From contig JABWDB010000009.1 in assembly GCA_019614645.1 (NCBI GenBank), positions 124,001-188,000 of the forward strand: 64,000 bases of DNA. The letters run 5' to 3'. Below, one piece after another: positions 1 to 12,160 of the stretch. Source of the stretch: Stratiolaelaps scimitus (lineage: Eukaryota > Arthropoda > Arachnida > Mesostigmata > Laelapidae). Positions within the stretch are counted from its first letter, which is position 1. Every line of letters begins with the position of its first letter. The translations under genes and the position numbers were made by a program. A model generated the notes under the pieces. It made no database searches. It worked only from the letters and a program-made list of their open reading frames with translations, and was not told the origin of the DNA.

Positions 1-63
1 TCAACGACAAACGTCGATATTTGACCATCGGGTTTGCCCACCTCGACGGCCCCGAATGTTGCC

Positions 64-106
64 TTTATTATTATTATTATTATGATTATTATTATGAACA
101 TTATTA
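64..106. repeat. (TTA)n
   Basis: Imperfect TTA/ATT repeat with a GAT and GAA interruption. Confidence 0.85.
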
Positions 107-626
107 CTGCGACCACTAGTTTTCGCTTGCGATCGATGACCAATCATATGCCATGAATACGAGTGATATATAAATACATAATAATCATAATCTATAATAG
201 CAGGCCTGCTCGTCAACGTCGTGTTGTTCAGCATCGATAGCAACAGTGTCTCGCTTTTGCATAGTTGCCAGCAACAGCATTCAGACGATCACCAGTCGAA
301 TACATGCGACGTCGGCCAGGCTGACTGGCTGGCTGGCTACCTACATATCTATCTGGCCGGGCGGCGTGGCGCCTGCATACATATGCACATATATCTGGCT
401 GTGTGTCGATTCGCCTGTGTAATAGATAGACAAATAGACAACTGGCGCACAACAGCATCCCGAACCGAAGCGAGCATATCGGGGCATTCGCTGCTGGGCC
501 ACTTCTGCGGAGCAGCTGCTGCGGCTGCTGCTGTAGCCGCTTTTGACACGACCGCTGCGAGCCTTTGCTTTGCATTTCTAATGTAATCGTCGCTGACAAA
601 ATGGTGTTGGTTGACATGGCCGATGC

Positions 627-649
627 AGAGAGGGAGAGAGAGAGGGAGA
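627..649. repeat. (GA)n
   Basis: Short GA tract with GG interruptions. Confidence 0.8.
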
Positions 650-830
650 TTGACACAAAACGTAAAGCGAAGTGATCATGTGATGTTTAATCGACACTTC
701 GCTGAGAAGCCGGGCGTAGAGGCTTAACTGGTCATGCTTTACCTGTGCTACGTGTTTACGATTAACACTAATTAGTAGATCGCATGTTGAGCATGTTGGG
801 TGTAGCAAAAATGGCCAAGTATAACTGCGA

Positions 831-852
831 CAAGAACAACAACAACAACAAC
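831..852. repeat. (AAC)n
   Basis: AAC triplets. Confidence 0.8.
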
Positions 853-1077
853 GATGTGAAGAAAATATGTGTAATCCACATTTCGAAGAGGAATCCTCAT
901 GTTCGCTATATGAAACGGCAGCGGGCAAACCACACCGATAAGTACCTCTCTAAATGAACGAGATATCCATATACCCGTGATGAGAACGGCAGCGGTGAGC
1001 TCTGTAGCAATTAATCAAGGATTATTACCACGGTGCTATACTGTACGGTGATACACGAATGGGGCGTGTTCTTCGCT

Positions 1078-1159
1078 TATATATATATTTATATATATAT
1101 ATATATTATTTTTATTCTTTTTGACAATGATTATCATCTATATATATATATATATATAC
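1078..1159. repeat. Two (TA)n tracts
   Basis: TA repeats at 1078-1107 and 1139-1159, parted by a T-rich stretch. Confidence 0.9.
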
Positions 1160-1447
1160 TTGTCTCCATTTCCAGCGCAGCAGCTGCCTGCCGGTACAGA
1201 CATGCATGTGTCGAACTCCATTTTACATTGCAACAAATACGCCGCAGAGAACTGAAAACTGCACACGAAATAGTAACAATATCCATCTTCCCCAGTAAAA
1301 AAAAGCACACGGACGCAAATACCAAAATCAAATACCGCACATAATAGATTAATGCAGCATCAATAACGGCGAGGATCAGATATATCGCAAGGTAGACCAC
1401 AAAAAAAAACGCGCCTGCTGAACGGAGCATATGAAAATCAACGGAAA

Positions 1448-1485
1448 GACCACACATACACACACACACACAAACACACACACAT
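1448..1485. repeat. (CA)n
   Basis: CA repeat with a few A or T interruptions. Confidence 0.85.
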
Positions 1486-1701
1486 GAAAACAAATTAATT
1501 CTCCTCTTAATCCGTACAGATGTCGCCACAAATGGTTGTTGTACAGCGGCGCGAATTCTACAGCCGCGTCGATACTGTCATCTCCCTACGGCGCGTTGAC
1601 AGCGCCACATCGAAGTTTCCTCTTCATCTTCTTCTAGATATCTAGCGAAAATAAAGCCAGGCCAGGTTTCATGATCCGACCGATCTTAAGCCCATCGACA
1701 T

Positions 1702-1720
1702 CAACAGCAGCAGCAGCAGC
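1702..1720. repeat. (CAG)n
   Basis: CAG triplets, preceded by CAA. Confidence 0.75.
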
Positions 1721-1783
1721 CCCGGGGCAACAACAGCAAACGGACTGTTGCCAGATATTTTCACTTTGGTCGCTTATGCAATC

Positions 1784-1800
1784 TGTGTGTGTGTGTGTGT
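1784..1800. repeat. (GT)n
   Basis: Pure GT tract. Confidence 0.85.
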
Positions 1801-1956
1801 GCTGCGACGGTAGCTTTCGTTCAGGGAACGATGGGAGCTGGCCAAGGCACCATAGTCAAGGAGCTTGATTACGTCCACTCTATTAGGTATCTACGTATCA
1901 AGCACCCTCTCCATTGTTGCTGTCGTCGCCACAACAATCTCACCACGGATTTGGAA

Positions 1957-2028
1957 TTATTATTATTATTATTAGTTATTGTTGTTGTGATTGTTGCTGT
2001 TGTTGTTGCTGTCGTTGTTGCTGTTGTG
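1957..2028. repeat. (TTA)n then (TTG/CTG)n
   Basis: Compound triplet repeat; TTA units give way to imperfect GTT and GCT units. Confidence 0.85.
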
Positions 2029-2109
2029 ATTCGTGACTGTGCATACGTTCACGTATTGCTCCATTCGCCGACGACAGGGCGCGTAACCCGGCGCGCCAGC
2101 CCCCGGTGA

Positions 2110-2358
2110 ATCACCAGTGTGAGCCGACGCTATATAGGCGTCCCATACAAACTGATGTATAAACACAAACAAGATGGAAACGAAACACACCGGGCCGAGC
2201 CGGCATACAACAACGAGCGGGATTACCTCAACGCGCGGTTGTACCGTCGGGGGAGCATCGCCAACGAAGCCGACGGCGGCGAAGTCATCGACAGCAGTCG
2301 ACATTCAGCCCGTCTTTCTTCGGTGGTCGACATTGACAATACAGCGCACGTTATTTGA
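2110..2358 (+). CDS. Possible C-terminal exon, unknown protein
   Basis: The frame is open from 2110 to TGA at 2356-2358. It reads a basic start (Y-K-L-M-Y-K-H-K-Q) then a polar, acidic tail ending V-D-I-D-N-T-A-H-V-I. About 62% of codons begin with a purine and third positions favour C/G. Acceptor-like CAAG|ATGG at 2173 or CCAG at 2117 could open it. No AATAAA was seen soon after the stop, and a minus frame overlaps, which keeps confidence low. Confidence 0.33.
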   Translation: MTSVSRRYIGVPYKLMYKHKQDGNETHRAEPAYNNERDYLNARLYRRGSIANEADGGEVIDSSRHSARLSSVVDIDNTAHVI

Positions 2359-3123
2359 GCACCATCGAAGCAAAGACGATTCAATATCGCCGATCAAAGA
2401 TAGAGTTGCTGCTGCTGCTGTGGCGTATCGGGTGGCGTTTTTTGGTTGCGGCCAGTTTTGCGCAAGTCGAGATCCATGCTGTGATCGTTCGCTTCCGAGC
2501 ATCCTATGGAGCACCCTCCCAGATCCCTTGCCGCCAAAACGACTTTTGTTGGATTAGCAACGTACACGAATACAGAGCGCACTGCATCGCTGACAGCAAG
2601 CTGATAATTTGCTTTGGCTGACCAGCGACACGGTACCTTCGGTAGTATAGTTTTCGCAGCCAATGTCAGTTGGGCTACATTGACACGTTCCCATTATGTA
2701 CGTTGGGATGCTTCCCAATGTATTTGTTTGTACTGTGGGAAGGCGACGCGTTGGCGACAACTACACCACAAGTACATTTCTTGCAGGATATATTAGTTAT
2801 GCATTTACAGGCATGCCCTTTTTATCCAACTCTGATATTTTCCGGTTGAGGCCGCTATTCTGATTCTATTCTATTATTCAGTGATTTTGCCTCGGGCTGA
2901 TTCGAGCACCGGTTGAGCACCCCAATTGACCGCTGTCAGCACGGGTCTCAGATCCCCGACACAGCAGTACATCAGTAGCAATGGGTATTCCAATGGCGCG
3001 TTGTCCAGTTCGCACGTTCACGTTGCGTGCAAATTTCATCTGCAACCCACAGTACCCCCGCCGCAGCTCTCCCGCCGTTGTCGTGCGGATCACCGACGTG
3101 TCTAGTCGTGTTGTATATATTAC
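2359..3123. other. Probable intron or spacer
   Basis: Would contain the first intron of the minus-strand membrane protein gene. A minus frame 2394-2663 ending in a Gln run is open but has no clear boundaries. Confidence 0.35.
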
Positions 3124-3607
3124 TTTTACACAGGTCAATTTGCCATTCTAGGCGGCGCGCCTTTTTCTCGTAGAGAACGTCCGCGCGTGTTTGTTTCGCT
3201 TTGTCCAGGTCCGCCTGTTGAAGTTCACTAGTGTCACGCAAGAAGCGCTCGGCGATACGACGATCTCCGGTGATGTCTCGAGGATGGGCAGTCCGGTTAC
3301 GTAAGTCGAAACAAAGATTGCGATAAGCAGCGACAGTGGCAGTGGCCGTAAGCAGCAAAAAAATGACGGCTGTCGACGTTGAAACCGATCCAGCGTAGCA
3401 GGCGCGCCGCCACGGCCGATACCGGGAGGCCGGCAGCAAGCTACCGCTGGCGTCGTCGTTCGTACGGCTTCTACACGGAGGCATTGTATAGACGGCCTCA
3501 TGCGGCTCACGCGGAATGAGTCTCCCTCGTCTCTCGTCGCCATTTGTCATTTCTCGCCAATGCTGTGTCTGTCCACTTGTCTGCATCTCGTCCGCATGCG
3601 AATACAT
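3124..3607 (-). CDS. First exon of a type II membrane protein with coiled coil
   Basis: An ATG at 3607 opens a frame of 161 codons to a donor-like AAAA|GTAATA at 3124 (the frame itself stays open to 2972). The product has about 70 polar cytoplasmic residues, a single hydrophobic segment at about 73-95 that would act as signal anchor, an N-R-T glycosylation site at N104, and a charged heptad-like stretch at about 115-160 rich in E, K, R, L and Q. About 59% of codons start with a purine, as in true genes. The layout (short cytoplasmic tail, anchor, coiled coil) fits membrane collagens, gliomedin-like proteins, TNF-family ligands or Golgi glycosyltransferases. I cannot choose among them. Later exons would lie to the left, possibly beyond the window. 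Inner ATGs at residues 8, 20 and 42 are other possible starts. Confidence 0.55.
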
Positions 3608-5359
3608 ACGCCCTATTTCTAGGCGGTGCCACCAAAGGTTTCGGTGGGCTTCGACGTCACTCCCGTGGAAAACTACCTATAGCCTTGAAAAAGGCGTGAT
3701 CACCACGGCCAAAAACGTCTGTGGGACGTCAATACGCCGATTCTGATATGTGGATGCATGTGTGTGTCGACGCCTTGAATGATTCGAGGGCTATTTTGCG
3801 AGGCGCTGGCTGAGCCAGGCGGGGGAGGAGGGGGCATCATATCTTATACTTGAGGAAACTAGAAGGTTTACCTTGTAGATCTTCTCTCCGTGTTATTTAT
3901 GACACCGTAGCAGCATGTCCTGAAGTGGCTGATTACGTGACGGTACGAGCACATTCGTTAATTCTAATTAGCTCATCCTAGCCAACTCAATGTGTCGTCT
4001 GCTGGTCGGAAACGAACGAAACAAACAAAAACTGAACAACGACTTTGCCGAAAATAACAATTTTCATAGAAATAACCATTTTCATAATGATAACCATATT
4101 CAGATATGTCATGAGGGACCCTTGGTTTGATCTACATGATTTTAATACAAGTGCTGACTGCACGTGAATCGCGTCGTCGACTATGGCCATCAGCGCAACC
4201 ATCCATCGAGATTGAATGCGGATATATACATCTGCTGTTGTCTGTGTTGTTCCAATCTATGAACCTCTGTCACTGGAGCAGCCGACACAATGTGCGAGTG
4301 TAACGAAATCTAATAATACTGTGCGTTCTCCAGCGTGTTCATTTTTTGTTGTATTCCCCCTTGCTCGTTCGCCGACTCGTTGTTACGTCATCAGGCATTG
4401 AGCAGGCAATGGTTGCGTTAAGGCTTAAGATGCAAGAAGCAGCTTTTAAGCTGGCACTGCACTCGCCACTGGTCGAAACCTCATCCGCAGAAGAAGGCTC
4501 AGCTCAGGCCAAGCCAATTCAGTGCAATCGCAAGAACTGGGGAGCGATCAACTTCAGCAGAGAGTGTGGGGTTGTTTCGTTTGGCCGCTGACGAGCCCGA
4601 TCCAGTGCTGCTTCCGGTCAGTGTTGAACATCCGGTGACCCCAAACCGAGAGCGAGCCGCGGTCCGGCCCCACTCTACGGTGGGTGGTACACTAAGGCAG
4701 ACGCCGGCGGAGACAATGCGAGGTGAGCTACCCCTATGACAATCCCCGATATCCCAGCCGATGTCCGCCAACGCACCTCACTCACTTCACTTCGTTACTT
4801 GAGCGCTGAGTGCGATCGTGTATGCTCGTAGCTGACACTCCCGGCGCCCTTTTCTCGTCCTATCTAGTAGTGTCGTGGCTCTAGAAAAAAAGGACCAGAG
4901 GACACGGAAAGGAGACGACAGATTTGGAGCGAGTGACTCGCCAGATCGACGACTGAACGAAGCCTGCTGCCGCCGCCACCGCCGCAGCCGCCGCCGGCAC
5001 CGTCCTCCCCCGCCGCGGGCTAGCAAGCAATTGTCCAAGCAAAGCAACGAGATGGGGTTGGCCGTAGCACCTCTGCGCGATCAGCTTGTTGTTAGGTCAG
5101 GATGACCGCCATGATGTCCGCCTGCCAAACGCCGACGATGACTAAAGGACGACGACGGCGGACACCAGCGTGGAACTGTCATTCGCGAACTACCGGTCGG
5201 TCGGTTGGTTGGCTGTGTGCATCGATGATGTGAAGGAACAACATGCGTAACTGGATTGACTCAGAGATCGGAGCGGTTCGGCGGAAGAGCAGGGAGGCGG
5301 TCAGCATTCAGGTCGGGTCAGCGTTCCTCTGGTGTCGGCTAGAGGAACGTTTCGGACAA
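3608..5359. other. Spacer, GC-rich towards the right
   Basis: Lies between a minus start exon (3607) and a plus start exon (5541), so it could be a shared upstream region. 4.6-5.4 kb is CpG-rich with GCCGCC runs. No TATA box stands out. Confidence 0.35.
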
Positions 5360-5394
5360 GCGGCGGCGGCGGCAGCAGCAGCAGCGGCAGCAGC
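5360..5394. repeat. (CGG)n(CAG)n
   Basis: Compound GC-rich triplet repeat about 150 bases before the candidate start exon at 5541; would be 5' leader if that gene is real. Confidence 0.8.
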
Positions 5395-5540
5395 TTTTTG
5401 ATAATAGACTCTCCTATCACGAGTAAGTGGTAGTCGTAACTGTGATAGCAGAACTAGTTATAGTAGCTGCAGTGTTAGGTGAGGTTACAAGACCGGACGG
5501 TGTATGCAAGCCTACGAGTTTCAGGAACAGCGTAGCGAAC

Positions 5541-5758
5541 ATGGACAGAGCGACGAGCGATGAACGTATGAAGTGGCAACGCAGTGAAGCTCTTCTCTCA
5601 GATAGCGAGCTGGGTATTCTGTACTATTGTTTCGACATGGCTAGCAAAGAAGAGAATGTTCGTTCCACCGCCGCTGTCGCTACGGGCGCCGTTGTCCGTG
5701 AAGTTAGTTGCAGGGCGTGGGGAACACTAGACCTACGAGGTAGTTTCGAAAATCGCAG
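5541..5758 (+). CDS. Start exon of an unrecognised protein
   Basis: ATG at 5541 sits in good context (AACATGG) and the frame runs 72 codons plus two bases to a donor CGCAG|GTGTGT at 5758/5759. About two thirds of codons begin with a purine, and no long frame opposes it on minus. The N terminus is charged (M-D-R-A-T-S-D-E), then comes a stretch L-G-I-L-Y-Y-C-F and an A/V-rich segment. The frame is also open upstream to 5427 but after a stop, so that part is probably 5' leader. The GC-rich 4.6-5.4 kb stretch before it could hold the promoter. No domain is recognised. The frame stays open past the donor to 5903, so an unspliced 121-residue reading is possible. Confidence 0.42.
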
Positions 5759-6417
5759 GTGTGTGTGCATGTACGAGTCCCACCACGGCTACAGTGGAGC
5801 GCGGTACACAGCATCGATTGCTGCTGTGTGCTCTCTAAAGAGTGATCTCAAGTATGTCCACTCACCGGTGGATTCGGACACAGTTGCAGTTACTAGCAGC
5901 TAGCGACCTCTGATATTTTCCACACTCGGACGCTCTCGGCACAGAGAGCGAGAGAGTTGCACATCGAACTCAGTCGCTCTATGTAACAGCCCATCGTGGA
6001 ACATGTTCTTATTGATTAGTTTCTATTCGCCGGACTGCGGATACAGTGCCCGATCCCCAGCTGCCATTATTCCTTGTGCTGTGGGCAATTGTAGAAGATG
6101 AAAAAATACAGAAATTAATTAACTCATTAATATGCTATTATATCTAATGTGTCGGGTTGACACGTATGCTCGTGCTAGATTATAAAAGTTTCCGTTCTGT
6201 ACTTTGTTGGTCGCAGCCTTGTTGTTAAACACAAATCGTATGATTAAGTTCATGATATGTGTACGAAGTTGATTCGATCATGATAAAGGAGAAGATGTTA
6301 ACTCCCGCAGAAAAAGTAAACAATCAGTCGAAAAATCGACTACATAAATACGAGTAAAGCGCATTTCATAATTTTACTCGTACAGATGATGCGTTTTTTA
6401 CGATCGTAGAAATGGCG

Positions 6418-6433
6418 TATTATGTATATATAT

Positions 6434-6481
<48 letters not shown>
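6418..6481. repeat. (TA)n, about 60 bases
   Basis: One of the longest TA tracts, with single TG and CA interruptions at its left end. Confidence 0.95.
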
Positions 6482-6979
6482 CGACACGGCAGAGAAAGCG
6501 CGAACGCTGTATGCGGATACTTACCCGACGTCGCACCCACACAACTAGCTCAAATTGCTTGCTAACCATATATCAAAGCGGTTCGATGTCCAACCCGACA
6601 TCGAATAATTAGGCTATCAGCGTTATTACGGTGTAGCCTGCGCCTGTGCGACTCCAGCGAACCACTTTGGCGTTTACATCTGCAAAACAATCAGGGCAAA
6701 CCTGATCTAACCATATAGCCACCGAATAAGCGACACCAAAGTGATCTAAGAGGACAGCTCCTACGCCGAAACTCACCCGTGAGCCGGGTTGTCGTCACTG
6801 CGAGCGTGATGCGGCACCAGCAGAATTTCATTGTTGGACACTGCCGATCGTTGTGTCTTCCTCACGTCGGACTGCTCGTTTTCCAGTGTATCTACGAAGC
6901 AATCGAAGCAAGCTGGTGGACGATCTAGCCGTTGCTGCGTTTGGGTAGTGCAGCGAGGCGTGATTAGAAATTCACGACT

Positions 6980-7002
6980 TTGCTGTTGCTGCTGCTGCTG
7001 CT
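6980..7002. repeat. (CTG)n
   Basis: CTG triplets with one TTG. Confidence 0.8.
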
Positions 7003-7521
7003 GTCTCTTGCGGCGATTTTGCTGCCGGGACAGTCGTGGCCAGCCGCGCGCACCAGCCAGCATCTACAATAGCGCGTCTTGCACTCGCTAGGTGCCGGAC
7101 CTCTACTGGGCGTGCAGTGTAAACGGCTCCAGTCGCGGCTACGTGTGACATGACTCAGCTCACGCAAACGCAAACGAACACTACTAAACGCACGTAATGG
7201 CGGTACGTCAATAAATTGACGATAAATAAATTGTAGCTGTTCGGCCGTCCGTTCGGCCGTCCATTCGACCGAGGAGAACACTAGAGCAAAGATCAGTAGT
7301 GGTAGCGGTGGCGGCGGCGGTACCGAAGCCGATGCTGCTGTCACCAGCAGCTAAAACAGTGACTCCGGCGACGACGACGTTGAGCTGAGGCGAAAATCCG
7401 AGGAATCAACCGGTGCAGAATGGTCCCACTTCTGATCGTCGGCAGATCGCGCAGCGGAGCGTCAAAGCATCGCGAAATCGTTGGCGCCCCGGGATTGACC
7501 CAACATTGTGTAGCCGTTTTA

Positions 7522-7556
7522 GTGGTGGCGGCGGCGGCGGCGGCGGTGGTGGTAGC
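7522..7556. repeat. (GGC)n/(GGT)n
   Basis: GGC triplets flanked by GGT units. Confidence 0.85.
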
Positions 7557-7855
7557 GGCTGTGACTCAGACCTGGCACAGTAGCCCGTAAAATCGCGACA
7601 GCTAACCGCTCATCCGCGTGCGTGCGTGCGAGCCCCGTTCCCCGAGTTCTCGGTAGATAAAAGTCCAATCAAAATCTTGGGAACTGACATAAGGCAAACT
7701 CTACTTTATTTATCTCTACTTCTTTTTTTTTTTTGTGGAATAACAGCGGCACCCAAATAAACAGAACAAAGACACGCATCGGAGCAAACGAAGCACGAGT
7801 TCACGAGGATGTCCAATAATAAGGTATGGGCCAAAATGGCGAATCGCAATATCAC

Positions 7856-8105
7856 CTGCAAATAGACACATGTTATACACCCGCAAAATGTGCCACAGAT
7901 AGACGAACAATTGACTTTGCTTAGCCGTATGCTTCTTTGAGCTAGGGCGCACAGGCGAGTCTCGAGCAACGCGTCGATATCTTTCTTTCTGTTTCAATAG
8001 TAGCAGCAGCAGCCGCCGCCGAAGACAGGCTAGCGTTTCCTCGTTTATTTCTTTTTGTTCTGTCAACATTATCCTCGGGTGGATCTCTTGCACCCGCGTA
8101 TGCAT
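7856..8105 (-). CDS. Possible start exon with Leu-rich helix
   Basis: On minus, ATG at 8105 (and a second at residue 13) opens a frame to a strong donor TTTGCAG|GTGATA at 7856/7855. It is charged with a Leu run from a short CTG/CTA tract, then basic. Purine-first codons are near 47%, so the main support is the donor. Confidence 0.22.
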
Positions 8106-8635
8106 CTCGCTCTGCCTAAGTCGAACTACAGACGGCGTATCTGTACGAGCAGGCTCCAGACTCGCTCATTGTTCCCAGTACAATTTGTGCACGAGGCAAT
8201 TATCAAGCGTTTTTCTAGCAAACAGCTATTAATCAGACGACGAGTAGCGAGTTCGCGGCATTGAACTGCTTGCCATTGGCTGAGCTTGAGAAAAACGATC
8301 AAGTACATGGCTGGCAAGCGGACTGGCTGGTCGGCCGTTAACTGAAATATATTAGCTTTTCTTCGGCTCAACTTGACTTATTCATTTTATAAAGAGAAAA
8401 ACAGAAGCAACGAACCGAAGTGCCCTACCCTCGGACTCACGGTCTCCGTCGTTCTTACCACCTGAGGTTGGTCACGGGACAAACAACTGTGATGAGAGGC
8501 GAAATGTTGCCGTTAACCGAAACAGATTTGCCCATTAAATGCACTGCTCACGATTTGTACGATTCGTCTGTGCACGGTGTCATTCTTCGAGCGGGCAGTG
8601 ACTGACTTCTCGAAGAAATCTCTCATTCTCTGCGA

Positions 8636-8638
<3 letters not shown>

Positions 8639-8673
<35 letters not shown>
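8639..8673. repeat. (TA)n
   Basis: Pure TA tract. Confidence 0.95.
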
Positions 8674-8678
<5 letters not shown>

Positions 8679-9419
8679 ATATACATAGGTGAGCCGACAG
8701 GCAGAGGCGAACGGGCGATGCCTTATTTTGTGTGTTTCCGCGTTAGCAAAATGTCTGAACTTCGTTACCTCACTTAGCCTCACGCGACGACGTTGTGCCT
8801 GCCTTCCGACTGATTCAAATTTACCAAGATGCGAAGCTGCGCTAGATAGTGGGGAGTCCCTCTAGCGGAGGGTAACAGAGCGCCACGGTAATAACGACAT
8901 CGACTACATCGGGAACGGAGCCTGAGGCATTTTTGTCCATTTATTCGGATAATACCTAATATATTTTGCTTACGCATGGCGGCGCTCACGGGCGAAGCGC
9001 ACAGCGGTCAGCGTCGGCCCCTGATCCTGACCGGCCGCTGCAGCACGTACCCGGTAGCTTATGTACTTGCTAAGAGCCCACTGACATAGAGATGAACGGT
9101 GACATGGTCAATATATTCCGGTGGATCTCTCAATTTTTTTTTGTGTTCTTGGTCCTCGGCGTCAAGCAGGATGGACTCACTGGATGGCGACCAAAGTAAG
9201 ATGAGACTAGTTTAGCTAGCTGAAATAACGTCGAGAGAATAGACAATGAGAGTACAAGAAAGAATGACAACGCAGGCAAAAACAAAACATCAATGATTGG
9301 AGACCGTGCACTTAGGGCTGTCAGCTACGGCAGATTTTCCGAATTTCCGAAGCAATTTCTTAGGACATCTGAATACGAAAATCAATATAATCAGATTCGA
9401 TTAGTGGATACGCGGTGTT

Positions 9420-9440
9420 TTATATATATATATATATATA
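9420..9440. repeat. (TA)n
   Basis: Pure TA tract. Confidence 0.9.
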
Positions 9441-10052
9441 CCAAGCAAAGTTGCGCATTTCCGAGAAACCAACCTCCTCTTGACAGTTCAACCTGTATCT
9501 GGGGCATTGAGCACACCCGTCTCGTTACACGTGTGTCACTCGTTAATTTCGATCGATATTCAGCTCCTGGCTGGCATACATCGCTTCATAAAAAGTCAAT
9601 CAGTCACCCTACGTACACGAAAATATAGACACCCAACAGCAGATGAGCTAGTACTGTTTCATCGATTTTCGGAATAGACTCGATCTACGAACGCCGCCCT
9701 GAGATGGATGATGATGTCTATCGTGTGTTGTTGCACTTTTCTCCACTTTTTTCCAACGAACCCGTTTTGGAAATTCCCCCGCGTTGGTTCGCGTAGACGC
9801 ATCGACGTACTCCCACTCGACAAATCACCTGATAAGAGTAGATATCGACGGGCGGGATTCTATCATATTCGATTGACGCCCTCGCTGCCACTTGGGGATG
9901 CTAGCTAGCCAGCCATCATTACCGGCCAAGCACCATCCCTTCATCTTTAGCGGGACCCCACGCCTTTTGGCTTGCTCTTCCTTTTGCCGTAGGAGTGGCC
10001 GCGAACGACGTCGACACCCGACTCGCCGGTCGTAGAGATGCGTTTCTCTGTC

Positions 10053-10080
10053 TCTTGTCTCTCTCTCGCTCTCTCTCTCA
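10053..10080. repeat. (CT)n
   Basis: CT tract with GT and CG interruptions. Confidence 0.85.
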
Positions 10081-10691
10081 GCCCTGCAGCCGTATCGTTC
10101 GCGCACAGCATTGACGATCACTGGTGATCACCGGCATACGGCAGGCGACCACTTCTTGTGGCTGTTGACGACAAGGGCCGTCATCTCGCGGAAACGCGCG
10201 GCATATGCAGCAGCTGTTAGCTGCTGAGCGGCCGGCTCAACCAGCCGCCCGCCCGCCCGCAGCAGCAGCGCTGCCAACAGCGGCGCTGGTCCACTGTGGC
10301 TACGGGCAGTGGCTACCTGTCAGAGTCAGTCATTTGCCTGCTTAGGCACTTACCGTCTCCCTCTCAATAGATACAATCGCGGTAGGCATGAGGATGCTGC
10401 CAAAGACCACAAGAGGCGTTGGCTAACGACGGCGCTACGGCGATATGCCGCTTGGTCGACGGCCGCGTTGCCGTTACCGCGATGTCTCTTTGTACGTCCG
10501 TCTGCCCGTGCTAATGACGTTGTTGGTGGGGGCGCGTGCGTGGGGTAGCGGGGGGGGGGGGCTCTGCGTTTACAAACGGTTACGTCTGATCGCTCGCTAT
10601 TATCCACGCCTGTATCGTGCATTGCTGTGGTTAACCGATTGCTCTCGCGTGCTGGCTTGTTCATACTGACGGGGAAGTCAGAGAGAGGATC

Positions 10692-10718
10692 TTTCTCTCT
10701 CTCGCTCTCTCTCTCTTC
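10692..10718. repeat. (CT)n
   Basis: CT tract with one CG. Confidence 0.85.
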
Positions 10719-10896
10719 CACCGCGTCTCAACTCGCTGTAGATCGTCTGACGGTTATCGTCGACCGCTTAGCTGCCATCGGCCGGAGCTGCCGCCAAAGC
10801 GGCTTTTCATTTTGAGTGCCTGGCAGGTAGCGGCAACTTCTGTTGCTTGACGTCGTACCTATTCGAGTTGTACGAGTCGTGCGAGTGTGTTTGCAG

Positions 10897-11137
10897 TCCA
10901 CCCGTTCATGCGTGAACTCTACACCTATTGGATCCATTGGCAAAGGAGCAACCCGAAAGAAACGGCAAAGGCCGCGCGATCGCGCACCACCGTGTCTCTA
11001 TGTTCGACTAGCGGACCCGTACAGCGCAAGCGCTAAGCAGGTCCCTCTTCCTGCCCCCCCGCATTACCGGCTATCGTATCCTAACTCGGCCCGTTCCCTT
11101 TTGAGCGTCATTTCTCTGTGCGTGTCTCGCACTCAGG
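10897..11137 (+). CDS. Possible internal exon, basic
   Basis: An acceptor GTGTTTGCAG at 10896 and donor CTCAGG|GTAACT at 11137/11138 enclose an open, Arg/Lys/Pro/Ser-rich frame with two Cys. Only the splice-like ends support it. Confidence 0.15.
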
Positions 11138-11825
11138 GTAACTGCTGTGCCAAGGTGTGTTTTGTTAAAGGAATTATCGCGTGTAGTGATGCTGGCCAGC
11201 GTGGGCAACCATCCGCGGGATAACCGCGTAGCTGCTCATGAGAGCCAGCCCTTCCCGACGCTCCTGATACTCCTCAATGGCCAGCGTTGTCGATTACTGT
11301 AAGTCGCACACATAGTGGCCCGCCGCAATTACGGCTGCGGCGACGGTGGTGCCGCGTTTTTGTAAACGGCGACATCGCCACCAATATCGTATTGTACCAC
11401 CAGCAATCCAATAGTCTTGCTTGTACCAGTCGTACAGAGCGAGTACGTGGTGGCCGCTATGATTCTAACGATTGTGATGCTGATAAAGATGATGGCTATG
11501 ATCGTGATAACGATATTCCCGATGTCGGCCAAACGGCCACAGTCGAACTTCGGAGTAGCCATGACAGTAGTAGTTGTAGCAGTAGTCGAAGTGGTATCCG
11601 CGCGCCAAATGGCCACTCTGATGGGGTGTATGGAGGGCATTGTCGCCTGCCTTCTCGGCAGTATTAGTTATTGCCCGAATGAAAAGTCGGCCGAATCTCC
11701 GAGCGCGAAAAGATCAACGATATAGGCAGAGCGAGAGGGGGCAAGATAGAGAGCTCCCGTATATATATCGGGTTGAACGAGAGACAGCCGAGATGTAATC
11801 CACGGCGTCCGCTGACGACGAAATG

Positions 11826-11861
11826 ACGGCGGAGGCGGCGGCGGAGGCGGCGGCGGAGGCG
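11826..11861. repeat. GGC/GGA minisatellite
   Basis: About three copies of a 12-base unit made of three GGC triplets and one GGA. Confidence 0.8.
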
Positions 11862-12047
11862 TGCCGGCCTTTAACGCTAACTGTCTGTCGACTCAGCCTG
11901 ATTCACCTGAAAGAGTTGGGGCCTCGATGATGCCTTGTCTATTCTGACAGACAATCAGTCAGTTTGCCGGCGCCTTTACGTGTAAGTGCAAGTAATGGCG
12001 ATCATGGCAAGGGTGGACGATGCGCGCGGATAGCGGTACGAACAAAG

Positions 12048-12089
12048 CGGCGGCGGTGTTGGCGGCGGCGGTGTTGGCGGCGGCGGCGC
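12048..12089. repeat. GGC/GTT minisatellite
   Basis: About three copies of a 15-base unit, GGC triplets broken by GGTGTT. Confidence 0.8.
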
Positions 12090-12160
12090 CGGCTGCAGTA
12101 GCAACAACAATCGAGCGCAATGTGACACTCATCGGTCAGGGAGAAGAGACGATATTCGGC

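Larger units (their letters stand above)
1..2109. other. Non-coding-like, microsatellite-rich
   Basis: Holds the repeats listed above; the open frames of 100-140 codons here have no splice, start or codon support. Confidence 0.5.
5759..7855. other. Intron-like or spacer
   Basis: TA, CTG and GGC repeats; no supported exon. Confidence 0.4.
8106..10896. other. Intron-like or spacer
   Basis: Two TA tracts, two CT tracts, CCCG repeats near 10240-10260 and an eleven-G run near 10550. No supported exon. Confidence 0.4.

Noticed and set aside
6340..6612. Frames rich in Tyr-Ile across TA repeats, here and at other TA loci
   Set aside because: Produced by TA units; no real protein signal.
11287..11725. 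Acidic and hydrophobic plus frames and a hydrophobic minus frame
   Set aside because: All arise from one imperfect GAT/GTA repeat read in different frames.
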